A stretch of 64,000 nt of DNA from Schizochytrium sp. TIO01 (GCA_004764695.1 SMSO01000033.1:2061001-2125000); one strand, 5' to 3'; positions 22,259-33,589 are shown, counted from the stretch's first letter. Notes: generated by a model from the letters alone, not told the origin. Numbers and translations are program-made.

Positions 22259-23410
22259 TTACTCAGATTTCATCTGTTGCACCAGAATCCAAGAGTTTGT
22301 TTTCCCCTTTTCTAACCTCACGCGTCCCTCGCGTTGTAGTTTGTCAAGATGCTGAGTGACAGATCGTTTTGCGCCGCGTTTAAGAATCCAAGATAAATTC
22401 TGGTCAGCATAAATAGTTTCAACAAGCTCATCTGACGACAATGGCTTTTTATTCTCTTGAAGAACCTTTACAATTTGATCCTCACGTAGCTGGCGATGCT
22501 CAATATAATCCTTAATGCGTTGCAAACCATTTTGGACAAGCGCACCATGGCCCGGATAAAGGCGACCAATTTCTACCTCATCATCCACAATCTGGCTTAG
22601 AGAATCTGCAATATCTTGATCGTTCTCAGCAAGCTCTTCAGCTACTTCTTGCGCAAGTAATTCGCACTCTGCTTTAGAAAGTTCAAGTTCGCGCTGAAGA
22701 ATGCGAAGGCTGCCAACATAGTCATGAAGGTTCTCAAAGACGGCGGTGCCAGATCCAAGAACACAGTCTCCGGTGAAGATAGCACCTTCTTCCTGGAGGA
22801 CTAGGGCGACATGGTCTACAGTATGGCCCGGCGTAAGAACTGCACGAAGAGTAGCACCCGATACGGCAATGACGGTGCCATTTTCAAGCACACAATCATA
22901 CTTTCGGCCAGAGGGATCCTTCTCACCAGCCCACTTGGGGCGTTTCCAAATTCGTACATCTGGAAAGGCAAGACGGAGACGTGAAATCCCTCCAACATGA
23001 TCTTGATGCTCGTGTGTAATAATAATATCAGAGAGAGTAGCTTCTTGCTCACGTAAAGTTGATTTGAGAAGTCGATGGTAGGCAAGATTTCCGTCACCCG
23101 TATCAATAAGCACACGGAATTCCCCAGTGCCCACGAGGTAGGTGTTCGTTCCTTGGAGCGTAAAAGAGCCCGGGTTTTGTCCAAGAACTCGAATTACTCG
23201 TTTCGAAAGCTCTTCGACTGCTGGAATTGGAGGCAAATTTTTGGGTGGCTTACCGAAGTTTGCAAAGAGATATGCGAGGCGTTTACGTCTCTGTCTTGCA
23301 CCTGGAATCACCGAGAGTCTCGCCATTTGCACAGCAAAGGCCAGCACCAGCACAATCACTGTGCTCTGAAGCGCCTGCTTTACAGGCGTGGGGAGGTTTA
23401 TGGACACCAT
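22259..23410 (-). CDS. LACTB2-like metallo-beta-lactamase-fold hydrolase with N-terminal membrane segment
   Basis: The first ATG is at 23410 (GCCATGG), giving 383 residues; the frame extends 24 codons upstream without an ATG. Residues about 12-34 form a hydrophobic helix followed by RQRRKR, suggesting a membrane anchor or organelle signal. The catalytic fold starts near 77 (GQNPGSFTLQGTNTYLVGTG). Metal ligands are visible: HEHQDH at 133-138, the His of TPGHT (193-197), Asp215 of FTGDC and the His of YPGHG (285-289). The C-terminal winged-helix part (IEHRQLREDQIVKVL, then WILKRGAKRSVTQHLDKL) is typical of LACTB2, a mitochondrial endoribonuclease in animals. An acidic insert at about 243-280 (AEELAENDQDIADS) sits just before the YPGHG motif, where LACTB2 is normally short. 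All key metal residues are present, so it should be active. Confidence 0.9.
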   Translation of the reverse strand: MVSINLPTPVKQALQSTVIVLVLAFAVQMARLSVIPGARQRRKRLAYLFANFGKPPKNLPPIPAVEELSKRVIRVLGQNPGSFTLQGTNTYLVGTGEFRVLIDTGDGNLAYHRLLKSTLREQEATLSDIIITHEHQDHVGGISRLRLAFPDVRIWKRPKWAGEKDPSGRKYDCVLENGTVIAVSGATLRAVLTPGHTVDHVALVLQEEGAIFTGDCVLGSGTAVFENLHDYVGSLRILQRELELSKAECELLAQEVAEELAENDQDIADSLSQIVDDEVEIGRLYPGHGALVQNGLQRIKDYIEHRQLREDQIVKVLQENKKPLSSDELVETIYADQNLSWILKRGAKRSVTQHLDKLQREGRVRLEKGKTNSWILVQQMKSE

Positions 23411-25002
23411 GGCAGTGCGGTTAACTTTAACCAAAAAGTTGACAACTGACTTGAGAGAGCCTGTCTGTTTACCTGCGTGCAATTGTCTTGCACGGCTGAT
23501 GGGTTGCGCTTCCCTCTTGTAGGTCGTAGGTTGTTAATAAGTGAGTTGGATGTAAGGAACACGAAAGGAGAGCAGCGACGCAACAAGGAAAGTGGGGCTG
23601 TCGCGCTGCTTGTCGAGGATAAGGCTCAAGTTTCGCTGGACCTCTTGTTGGGAAAGAGAGACACTTCTTTGCCGTTCGGGTTTTACCTTAGAGAACTGTG
23701 CGAGTCTTGGTTGAAATTGATTCACGCTGCGCCTCTGAGAGTTTCTTTTCATTAACTTCTCCTGAATAATAGTAATTATCCAATACCCGCTAAGCACCCT
23801 AAGAGTCCCTCTAACTGAATACAAAATATTAAACTCACAAATGCTTCTGTGAAGGAAAAGCTAGGTGCCAGAGTAGATGACTCCATAAAGAAGACCTCAA
23901 CATCCAAAGAGGCGGACATGTAGCCTGCCAGGAACAAATTAAAGAATAACCATATGATGCAAGATTTATTTATCATGATCTTCCAAACTAGCACAGCTTC
24001 ACTTCCCCCCCAGGTCCGGACCCTTCTGAGCTTTTCTACAATGCTCTTCATTTGGTATATATAAAGCACCATAGAATTGAACTCAGAAGACTTTTTTTTT
24101 TTTTTTTTTTTTTCAAGCACTGACTATCCAAAGAAAAAGAAAGAAGACACCTATTTGTCGCATGCATGTACAAGAGTAGAGAAATAAGTAGGTAAACAAA
24201 GAATTGCCACAACACTGGACTCGAACGAAAGAAGTTGGACCAAGTTGTAGACCAAAAAAAAAAAGAAACGAAAGAGCTATCTATTGGCAAGTAAAAAAAT
24301 CTTTTCTGCGATTGATGGTATATTTTGTTTTATTACGATCACTCGCATGGCTCGAAGTATGAAAAAGACAAACCCATGCGAGGTTGAATGGGGGTATTAA
24401 ATGACGTTCAGGAAGAGGCCCGGAGAGTAAGTGAATCAGAGACATGATTAAGGAGGAAGATGCAAAAGTTAGGGAAACTGTCGTCGTGGTTGTGTTTTCG
24501 AAAGTTGGGAAATGGATAAAGAAGTAGTCGCGATTGGAAGAGGTGATGAAATTGTGGATTAGCGCAGAGAGGAAAAAAAGGAGGTCTCGTGGCCTCCGGA
24601 CTTTTCAGCAGCATGCGGAACCAGCTTTTCCAACCGAATGTGCATAAGACTTTGCTCAAGACTTTAACACTATGAAACCGACTTTTGCTTATGTGCTACC
24701 CGATGAACGAAGGGGTTAACGAATTAATTGCTTCCGCGATGCGGCAAGAAGGGTCGATTGATTGAATCAGGATATGTATGCCAGTATGTCGCATCGAGCG
24801 GCGCACAGAGCGGGCATGCAATATACGAGCAGCTACTAGACGGCTGTGCTAAATAAATTGAGCAAAAGCGTGGTGGTTGAGAAGGCATGGTTCGCGTTGT
24901 TTTGGAAAGGCTAAAGGATGACCACGGACTGACAAAAGAGTCTCCCTTGATAGGAAGAGGGAGGGAAGGATAGATCAAGTTACAACAAAGGAAGCAAAGC
25001 GC
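23411..25002. other. Intergenic region between LACTB2-like and HMGB genes
   Basis: This 1.6 kb AT-rich stretch contains a T22 run at 24092-24113 (A22 on the minus strand). No gene is supported. Being upstream of the LACTB2-like gene and downstream of HMGB, it should hold one promoter and one 3' UTR. Confidence 0.45.
24092..24113. repeat. Homopolymer T22
   Basis: A continuous run of 22 T on the plus strand. It could be a poly(A) relic of a minus-strand retroposed sequence, but I see no recognisable gene body or target-site duplication. Confidence 0.9.
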
Positions 25003-25700
25003 TTACTCGTCATCGTCATCCTCATCATCCTCATCGTCGTCATCATAGTCCTCGTGGGACATCATGGCGCCGCCAGTGTTCTGGGAGAGGGTGAGCATGT
25101 CGCGGTCGTAGCGCTGGCGGTCAGCCTCAGCCTGCTTGATAAACGGCTGGCGCTCGGCCTCGCTAGTCTCCTTCCAGCGGGCACCAAGGACCTTCTGGAT
25201 CTCAACCATGGACTTCTCAGGGTACTCGGCCTTGACGGAGTCGCGCATAGCCTTGCAAAAGTACAAGTATGCGGACATGGCGCGCTTGGGGCGGTTAGGG
25301 TCCTTACGCTTGCCCTTCTTGGAGTAGCTCGGGTCCGGGTGGTAGGTGGACATGGCGTTGTCGTAGCGGGCCTTGTCAGCAGCGGCGAGCTTGTTGTACG
25401 GGTCCTTCTCGTGTTCAGGCATGTTCTTCCACTCCTCTCCCAACTTCTTGCCCATCTCACCGAAGCCCATGTCGGGGTACTGTTCCTTGAGCTGAGGACG
25501 GCGCTCCTTGCTGTTTTGTTCATTTTCGTGATCAAATTCCATCTAAGTCAGTCAGTGTTTCACAAACTATGTCAATTGGTGTGCCCTATGGGACAGACAT
25601 AATGATAGATGTCCGAGACTACGTACCTGTAGAAGAGGAAGCCGGTAAGAGCCCGCTTGGGCTTGTTCGGGTCCTTCTTGACTGCCTTGGTCTTGGGCAT
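25003..25700 (-). CDS. HMGB-type chromatin protein with two HMG boxes and acidic tail; one intron
   Basis: The ATG is at 25700. Exon 1 (25700-25627) encodes MPKTKAVKKDPNKPKRALTG plus FLFY and ends CTACAG before GTACGT. Exon 2 (25510-25003) begins after AAAACAG, completing a Ser codon and giving FLFYSKERRPQLKEQ, the expected helix 1 of an HMG box. The spliced protein has 193 residues: box 1 about 10-80, box 2 about 88-155 (DPNRPKRAMSAYLYF, then GARWKETSEAERQPF) and a C-terminal run of about 20 acidic residues. HMGB proteins bend DNA and loosen nucleosomes. Without splicing, the longest frame starts at an intronic ATG (25542) and would break box 1. A CACTTAG just before the start codon could be the acceptor of a further 5' UTR intron. 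Confidence 0.92.
25511..25626 (-). other. Intron of the HMGB gene
   Basis: This is a 116-nt GT-AG intron on the minus strand: donor CAG|GTACGT at 25626, acceptor AACAG at 25511. It is supported by reconstitution of HMG box 1 in frame across the junction. Confidence 0.82.
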
Positions 25701-26886
25701 CTTGTCTAAGTGTTATAAACTGTACACGTCACAATGTAGTAAATGATAAGATTTACAAGCAATCTTCGTCAGTGCTCCTGTTGCTGTTGTTCAACGCGTA
25801 CGCGCTCTACTAACCCCTTTCGCTTGCACAAGCACGGTATGTATCAATCAGCACACCTTCTCTCCTCTTTGCCGCTCTTCTCTCTCTCTATTTTCGCTGT
25901 CAGCTTTGGTAGTGCAGCTGCTAGTCCTTGGGAACCTGGACAAGCTTCGACTTGGGCACCTCCGTCGATCCATCTGTCGCTCGCTCGCTTGGTCCACCAT
26001 AGGAAAGCAACACCGGTCGCTGGTTGCCGCTGCTGCTCCTGCTACTCCTGCACAGGATCCACGCCATCACCAACGCATCACCTCAAGCCTAGCCTTGCCT
26101 TGTTCACGCACGATGGATTGATTCAACAATCTATTATAGGGTTTGCTGATCGTGTGTTTGGGTTTGGTGCCTTGACCGCCGCCTTTTCTTCGCCTTGCTC
26201 TCTAATTTTTCCCTTCTCTCTTTGCCTGCCTTTACTGGTCGTTAATATCTCACTCTTAGGACATGCGTAACCTTTGGTAGTCCTTCAAACATGAGAGAGA
26301 AAAAGCAGGTGGTTAGGCCACTAGGACTTATTATACCAAGTCCTACACAGCTAAACAAAACACTAGTACACGACTAGTTAGTGCCTGGCTATATTGGCCA
26401 AAGGAAAAAAAAGCTCAAGGGAAAAATCAAAGGCGCTGTCAAGCAGAGGCTAGAGTCCCTAAATACCCCCCTAGGCTCGCCAAAGAAACGCAGGCCGCCG
26501 CCTTAGAGCAGCTAGATATGGCGTACGTGGTGGTTAGACCAGGGCTTTAGTTCTGGCGTGGCACTTGCTCGAGCATCTCCATAGGTAGATAGATAGATAT
26601 AGAGGCCGCAGCTGCCATGCTTGGATCCGTCGCGTCGCATCCCTCTCTGTCTTTGCGGCTAAGAAGATCATCGGCTCAGGAGGTACTTCATCTTACCAGC
26701 TAACAAGCGATCTAACTACCCGAGCCTGCGATCATACACATATCATATGTATACACATATATATAACATACATGCCCCTCAAGGATTTTCCCTTCTCCTC
26801 ATCGCGCCCTTGCCTCTTAGTCTCTCCTAAGCTCCTCTTATCCTGGCTCCTTTGCACATTGTAGCTAGCTAAGGCCCAAAGAAAGA

Positions 26887-26960
26887 CCTTGATAGAAGAA
26901 GAGAGAGGGAGAGAGGTGAAGCAAGGGCAGAGAGAGGGAGAGAAGAAGGGAAAATGCCTG
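26887..26960 (+). repeat. Polypurine tract (GA-rich)
   Basis: Plus strand is almost wholly A/G (GAGAGAGGGAGAGAGG type) for about 70 bases. It is part of a larger purine/pyrimidine-skewed block ending near 27440. Confidence 0.75.
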
Positions 26961-27210
26961 CGACTGTATTTACAGAGAAAGAGCGAGAGAAGATGGAGCC
27001 CTACAGAAGTAAGTAAGGCACCTCTTGCGAGAGAGAGGTCCAAAGCTGTCGATCATCTCTGTCTCTCTCCTCCTCTTCCCGTCGCTTCCTGCGTCCTCTG
27101 CCATCTGACTAGCTAGCTAGCAAGCAAGCAAGCAGGAGTTATAAGAGGAAGGCTCTCGCTGTCCTCTTTGGCACTTGTCTGCTCCTCCTCTGATATGATG
27201 AGCTGAGTCT

Positions 27211-27278
27211 CCTCCCTCTGTCTCTGTCTGTCTGTCTGTCTGTCTGCTGTATTCCCCTGTCTCTCTCTCTCTCTCTTA
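27211..27278 (+). repeat. (CTGT)n and (CT)n pyrimidine-rich array
   Basis: CTGT units followed by CT dinucleotides. It is complementary in character to the GA-rich tract that starts about 20 bases further on. Confidence 0.85.
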
Positions 27279-27298
27279 ACTGACCCACTCGCGAACCG

Positions 27299-27441
27299 GC
27301 GAGAAGAGAGGAAGAGAAAGAAGAGAGAAAGAAGAGAAAGAAAGAGAAAGAAAGTAGCAAAAGAAGAGAAGAAGAGACCGACGGGACCAGAGATGGGAGA
27401 GATATGGCAGGAAAGAGAGAGAGAGGGAGAGAGAGAGACAC
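27299..27441 (+). repeat. Polypurine tract (GAAA/GA-rich)
   Basis: About 140 bases that are nearly all A or G, with few pyrimidine interruptions, ending in GAGAGAGAG-type repeats followed by CA dinucleotides to about 27455. Confidence 0.85.
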
Positions 27442-27850
27442 ACACACGCACACACAAGAGGAGATACAGTACAATAGAGAGACAGACACAGGGATCTATC
27501 TCGTGCACGAGGACTGCGGAACTGGGAGACACACGAGCACATCTATCTATTCATCTGCCTGTCCATGCGCACCACATCTCTTTCTGTTGTGGTGCACAGC
27601 GAGATCTCGCGAGAGCCCTGCTCGAACCGCCCTCGCGCGTAGCGTGCAATTCCGCCATCCCTCCAGTAGTTCTTGCGCCTTGTCCTCAAGTCTCTATCTT
27701 CTCGCCCGGAACTCCTCGAGCGCTCATCCATCCAGCTAGTCCCGCGCATCGCGCATCCATCCTCGTGTCGCGGTGCGCCTGCTCCCAGCAGGCAGAACCC
27801 GCCCGGTTCCCAGCCCCTCCGCACAAGATACAAGATACTTGCTGCAGCTC

Positions 27851-28097
27851 CTGCCTGCCTGCCTGCCTGCTGCCCTGCTCCGCCCCTCTCCGCAGAAGCG
27901 AGCGCTCCATGCGCCATGCCTGCCTGCCTGCCTGCCTGCCTGCCCGCCTGTTCCCAAGCAACCCAAGCTCATCGCCCTCACGCACTCATCCCAAGCTCGC
28001 TTGCTCTGCCGCCTCCGCCATGCATCCTCCCCTCGCAGCTCGCTCGCCCTGCCTCGCCCTGGCCTACTCGAGCGCTCATGCTGCGCCGCCTCGCCGC

Positions 28098-28128
<31 letters not shown>

Positions 28129-28130
28129 CT
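27851..28130 (+). repeat. Three (TGCC)n tetranucleotide arrays
   Basis: Arrays of TGCC units at about 27851-27874, 27916-27950 and 28100-28130, in GC-rich DNA. A related imperfect array (TGCC/TGCG/TGCT) is at 29099-29131. Overlapping open frames here translate to LPAC repeats and are not credible genes. Confidence 0.9.
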
Positions 28131-28460
28131 GCGCAAGCCAAGCCAAGCCAGCCGCGCCGCCTGAGCCTATAGCGCCTGCGTCGCGCCTGCTCTCTCTATC
28201 TAGTGGGTCAAGAGAGAGGGCCCTCAGGGAGTGAGTGCCGCCGTGCTCTCTGCCTCGCCATAGTAGCTACCGTGCAAGCAGAGGCAGGCGGAGGAGGCCT
28301 CCTGAGATCTAAGGGGGCCCTGCTTGTCTCCTTGTCGCGCCTTCCCGTGCTTGCCGCCTTCACTCACCTGCTTGTCGCCTTGTGCTTGCTCGCCTGCTTG
28401 TTGTCTATGAGTCTGCTGCCTGCTTGCGCGCCTTTTGCGGACGGCCTCTTTTCCCGCGCC

Positions 28461-28590
28461 CTCTCGGGGGCCGCCGCCCCCCTCTGCGCCACTGCCCTCT
28501 GCGGCCCCCCTCCGAGAGACGGCAGGGAGGTACCCCGCGAGAGGGGGCCTCACTGATGCCGCGCAGAGGCAGTGGGGAGGGGGGGCGGCA
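28461..28590. repeat. GC-rich compound inverted repeat
   Basis: Two overlapping inverted repeats are visible. The outer one pairs about 28470-28504 (GCCGCCGCCCCCCTCTGCG start) with about 28558-28589 (ending GGGGGGGCGGC), with a few mismatches or bulges. The other pairs CTCTCGGGGGCC (28461-28472) with GGCCCCCCTCCGAGAG (28503-28518). The alternatives are mutually exclusive folds of the same strand. Confidence 0.7.
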
Positions 28591-29654
28591 CACTCACGCC
28601 ACTGACCGATCGATGTGCAGTGGGAGATGCCGGAAACATCAGAGGGGAAAAGATTGAAAAAAAAAACAGCTAAGAGGGGCTCCACTGGAGATTGGATTTT
28701 TGAAAAATTTCTTATCCGCTAGAGGGAAGAGAGAGAGGTCCCCCTACTAACAAGGCAGGAAGGGACAAGCATGCCTAACAGTGAGGTATGTGCTGATAGC
28801 ACAATACGTGAAACAAAGGAATGAGGAAAGATACATGTAAGCCTAGTCATGTGAGGAGAATGAGAGTGATATAGAAAAAGGAGGAAATAATCCCATTAGT
28901 ATGTGAGAGGGAAAGATGCCTTTGAAACAGAGGGATTAGAGAGAGGTACAGAGAGAGCAAGAAAGGAAAAACAAATAAAAAACAAATAAAAAAGAGAATT
29001 AAGGGAAATGGGAAGAGATGATGGACTCTCTCCTCTCACTGAAAGAAGATCATGAAACGAATATACCTTGTATGTACCAACGTAAGTAATTGAAGGTGCC
29101 TGCCTGCGTGCTTGCCTGCGTGCTTGCCTGTCTTTTACCAGCTACTTACTACCTACCATGAGCAAAGCAAGCGATTAAATCATCCGAGCTAGCTTCCTTC
29201 CGCCCAGCTTTTTTGTCCAGCAAACGACAGTTATATCATCAATCAAAGTCCGCTAGAAAACTACAGGCTGGCTGCAAACAAAAAGCAGAAAACAAAAAGA
29301 AAAAGAAGAATCATCTCTTCTGCTTGAGCACGCGCGATCTTTTCTCCTTTTCTATTATTAACTGACTTGCTTCATTCATGATGATAAGCGGAGCTGATTT
29401 CGTCCAATCCTAGAGACCTGCGCAGACAGGCTCATCGGTACAAAGAAACGCGCACGACTCGACAGGACGACAGCAGAGAGTTTAGTTCGTCGAAGCGTAC
29501 GGAGGCTGTTTTCAAGCGGCGGGTGTTGATTTTTCGAATCAAATCAAGTACAAGAAGGAGAAGAAGGTACAAAGCGTAGTACAATGAAACAACGGTGCGC
29601 AGAAAGCGGAAGCCAACGAAACATCAACGATTACCAGTACTCTCAGATAGACTG

Positions 29655-29679
29655 GGTAGATAGGTAGGTAGGTAGGTAC
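29655..29679. repeat. (GTAG)n microsatellite
   Basis: Short array of GTAG units, a recurrent tetranucleotide in this region. Confidence 0.8.
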
Positions 29680-30174
29680 ATGGACGGATACATTCATTCA
29701 AAGCTACCTACCTTTCCCTTCCTCCGTTGCCTTTATTTTATTAGCTCTGGCCAAAAGAGAGGTGGATCAGCTGCTCAATGATAAGAAGAAGAAGAAGAAG
29801 AAGAGAAGAAACATCATGGCGGGGAGTCTAGTGAGGAGAGCGAGCCACCTTGTCAACCCGCCTCCTCTTCCTCTCTTCCTTCTCCAGTGCATAAAACAGC
29901 AGCGCATTTGTTCAAATGCCGAGAGAGATTTCCAGAGCTTTCCCGCTCTTTCGGACTGACTTGAAGTTTCCTCTCCGTGCTAGGCAGCTCCCTCGCTAGG
30001 AGAACCTCACCATCAAGTTGTGGCAGGCGTGCTGCCGACAAGGCCCGAGTGCATCAGCGAAGAACGGAGGCAAGCGACCAGAGACTTGGCAAGATCTCAT
30101 CACTCAACAAACAAGGCAAACAAACAAGCAGCGGAAGGCAAAAACTTAGAAGAAAGAAGAGAGTGCACGTATAT

Positions 30175-30236
30175 AGACAGATAGATAGATATACCTATCG
30201 CTACCTACCTACTTATGTCTCTAGCTAGCTAGCTAG
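30175..30236. repeat. (GATA), (CTAC) and (CTAG) tetranucleotide cluster
   Basis: Short GATA and CTAC runs followed by a perfect self-complementary (CTAG)4 at 30221-30236. Confidence 0.8.
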
Positions 30237-30315
30237 AGATGCGCTGAGGAGAGGCGGCCAAGTCTGATAGGATGCACTACTGACTGGCTAAATACAGCCC
30301 AAGCGGTAAGCAAGC

Positions 30316-30353
30316 AAGGAAGGAAGGAAGGAAGGAAGGAAGGGAAGGAAAGG
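30316..30353 (+). repeat. (AAGG)n microsatellite
   Basis: About 38 bases of AAGG units with one slippage near the end. Confidence 0.85.
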
Positions 30354-30931
30354 AGCGCTTCCTAGGTAGAGAAGAAGAGAGCCAACTACGCAAGTCGCTA
30401 GGCAGTACTAGCAGATTTTGGAGAAAGATTTTGCAAAACCAGGAGAAGCCTGCCTATGTATACCTCCTTCTTATTATCGTGAATGGCCTGAAAACCATGA
30501 GTGCAAGTCATTTGAGTCTGTTGAGGGGCATATGTGATGCAGCACTGATCAAGATAACGCCGCCACTGCCTGGAGAGTGAGCTGCGCCCAGGCTTGACGC
30601 TTCCGGCCTCGGCTTTCCACTGCCTTTCTTTCAAGCAACAGCCATTCCTCTGCAGAAAAGAATGTATTCAAAAAGATCTTGCGATCCTATATTCCATCTC
30701 CAGCTCTTCTTTTAACAGGCCCCATCTTCCTGATTAGCGCACTATTTTTCCTTCCAAGGTATCGTGTTTAAGCACTCTCTAATCGCAATCACTTACTTCT
30801 AGTCGGTGCTAGGTACCCGCTATGTGAGCAACACCATAATTAGTATATTACTGCCGTCGGTGCTACTATTTCTCAAGATTGAAGGAGATGCATTAGATAA
30901 GCTGAGCGCAGTCATAATCTGTCTGAAAGGC

Positions 30932-31083
30932 TGAGTGAGTGAGTGAGTGAGTGAGGCAACTCTATATGCTAAAATGGCCCTCATGAGAGGCCGACATGAG
31001 TGAAATCAATCATCGACCAAGCCTTCAGAGTCAGTCAGTCAGTCAATCAGTCAGTTAGTCAGTCAGTTATTAGCCAGTCAGTT
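30932..31083. repeat. (GAGT)n and (AGTC)n arrays
   Basis: GAGT units at 30932-30955 and imperfect AGTC/AGTT units at 31029-31083, separated by about 70 bases of unique sequence. Confidence 0.85.
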
Positions 31084-32393
31084 GATCCTTCTACAACAAT
31101 CAAACAGTCCTAGTGCGATAGCAGGCCGATCGGAGGACTAGGCTAATCTGTAAGTATGATGTTAGCCCTTGGTTAATGTGCAACGGAGGAAGGGCCGCTT
31201 AGAGAGAAATAATACTGGACAAGGAGATCAGTTGTAAAGCATAAGGACGCTACATCTTTACTTGATGCGCTCATAACTAACGAAGCATAATCAACTCCTA
31301 TCACAGCGTTGCCTCCGCAAAGAGTGAAGAACAATGAGGGAAAGAGAAAGCATGACAACAAGGTGAGACTAGTAGTCAATATGCCATTGCTAGCACACCA
31401 AACACAAGGTCCCGATAGAAGGTCCTATAGCACTACTATCCTATCAAACTGCGCGTGAACAGCGTTTCGGGTTTGCAAGCGACGATGACCTTCTCGCAAC
31501 CTCACCTTATAGGCACAAGATGACAAGGAATAAGATAAAGGACTTCGCTACACGTGTAGAAGAGAAGCCCAAGGAAGACATTGCCGCATGATATCCACAA
31601 GCAGAGCCTAAGAAGCACCGTCTTCTTCAATCAGACAGCAGAAAGATTGCCGTGCCTATGTACGAGTCTCATCTTCCCATTTCCTTACAGGTTGCTAATA
31701 TCACTGGTTCTTGTAAGAGCGGTTTGCAGAGAGCTCGCGGAAACTAAGGTGGGAGGGGGTATACGAGACTTGGTTTCGCTGTCTGCGTTGGTAAAGCAGG
31801 CGCACTGCTTCGCCAACATTAACTTTTTATAAAGAAATTTACGAAAAGAAAGAAAAAAAGACTTTCCTAAAATGGATCGAAGGCCTATACTTAGCTATTA
31901 AACAGATATCCTTCTAGTGGATCTTGTGAGGAGGGGTCTGTTTAAAGGTTGTGGTGTTGGAGAGCATAAGCTTACTTTTGAGCTTTTGATTTACCTCTGG
32001 TTAGTCTTGAAATAGTTTCTTTATTTTGATTATAAATATGTAATACTCATCGTTACACCACTGCAGCATTCTTCCTCACAGATTTCTCAGTGTAGCATCG
32101 TTAGAAATCATCTTTAAAATAAGTTCTGTACGATACAACACCACTGGATGAGGCAGTCGTAGTGGAGCTTAAAGGCCCAGAATATAGGACAAGGACCTTA
32201 TTTGATCGTCAACATTGACCATTGTTGAATAAATGCGTTCTGCAAAGTTTTCACCACTTGGAGATATAATTATTGTTGGAGGAGCTTATTTTCCCAACCA
32301 GAATTGAGCTGAGTCTTTTTGAGTGGAGATACGTGTTCATTTGGTTTTCCTCCTTCTAATGACTTCTTTTCAATTCTTATCCATTCATTTGGC

Positions 32394-32409
32394 GGGGGGG
32401 GGGGGGGGG
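32394..32409 (+). repeat. Homopolymer G16
   Basis: Sixteen consecutive G, followed by CAGGGGG. Such a run can form G-quadruplexes and is prone to sequencing error, so its exact length is uncertain. Confidence 0.85.
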
Positions 32410-33589
32410 CAGGGGGAAATACAATCTGCGGAGTGAAGGAAAATTGCGGCGTTATGTAAGTGTTTGCTCCAAAGCAATGTGTACATCGCAGCTGTTACGG
32501 GTTTCTTGTCAAACTTTGTGTTGCTTACGGATTCGCTGTAGATCAATGTTTTCTCACTGAGATTTCTTCATTGATTGAAGTGGAGCCGCATGACCGAACC
32601 GTTAGCTACTTGGCAGACAGTTTAACGGTTATTCATCAAAATGCTGACTGAATGTTACTTCTGAGCCACGGCGTGCTCCTTCAAGCGGTAAGGATATCTA
32701 TATTCTACGTGCAGTCCTTTACTGAGAACTTTTATTACAACCTCTGTGACCTTCAAAAATGATACTACTGATGATCATCAATTGGGTGGGCCTTTGATAT
32801 TGTGTTCCACTGACCGCTGTGGTTTCTGTTTTATAAATTTGTAAACTTTTCACCGAAGAAGAGCAAGTCATACCTAGTGATCAAACACGAGGGATCTTTT
32901 GGGTGCTTGGGCAAGCTAGTTTCTTCAGTCGTAGCTTGTGAGGAGACTGTCCATCGAATAAAAGCAGGGAATTTAGCATTCTTTCGACGCATCTCCAACA
33001 TTGCTTTTGGGATCTCCGATTTTTCCCACCCCTGTCTTGGTCAAGTATCTTCCTCATAACTATCAAGCATGGATGACTTTTCCCCAACGAAAAGCAGCAC
33101 GTGTCCGTTCGAATTGGCAGCCACAATCCGCAACGGACGGCCGTCATTCTAGTACGACTACCTTTTATGATTTCGAAGACCTGCGGACGTTTGCCTTTTT
33201 TCTGGGTGGCTTTGCAATCGAGACTTCTAAACCCTTCATGTTGCTTTATATCCACGGTGACGTTGAGGAGGCAGTGAAGTAAAGCAAATCGATGACCTGT
33301 GAGGTGAGCTTTCTAAAGCGTCCAGACATCTTTCCAGGATCGGTCGGTTTGAATGGCTGGAGCTTGCGCAAAAAAATCCACCTCTGAGAATCGGGAAAGT
33401 GATCATTGGGAGGAGATACGATCCACGACTTACGTGAATGAGTGCGGGCTGAGGCCCTCGCTGATTGGGGCGGGCTCGTCGGGGTGGGGCGTCTTCGTGA
33501 TCGGCGAACCGGAAGAAGAATCTCGTTCAACTCGTCTCTATAATTTATAATCTTTTTTCCCCCCCTTCTTTTTGAAAAAGGGAACAGAT

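Noticed and set aside
24215-24240. GTTCGAGTCC-like T-loop on the minus strand
   Set aside because: No pairing T-stem and no upstream D-loop; not a tRNA.
25543-25626. HMGB starting at the internal ATG 25542
   Set aside because: Its first residues come from the intron and break HMG box 1; the spliced model restores the box.
27841-28130. Regularly spaced repeats suggestive of a CRISPR array
   Set aside because: Repeat unit is 4 bp, there are no constant spacers, and the genome is eukaryotic.
27393-28172. Open frames of 100-260 codons on both strands
   Set aside because: They translate TGCC arrays into LPAC or GRQA repeats, are open in several frames at once and have no domain; composition artefact.
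32881-33530. Two minus-strand frames of 94-124 codons
   Set aside because: Start at non-ATG codons, resemble no family and lie in a region with no coding-type codon bias.
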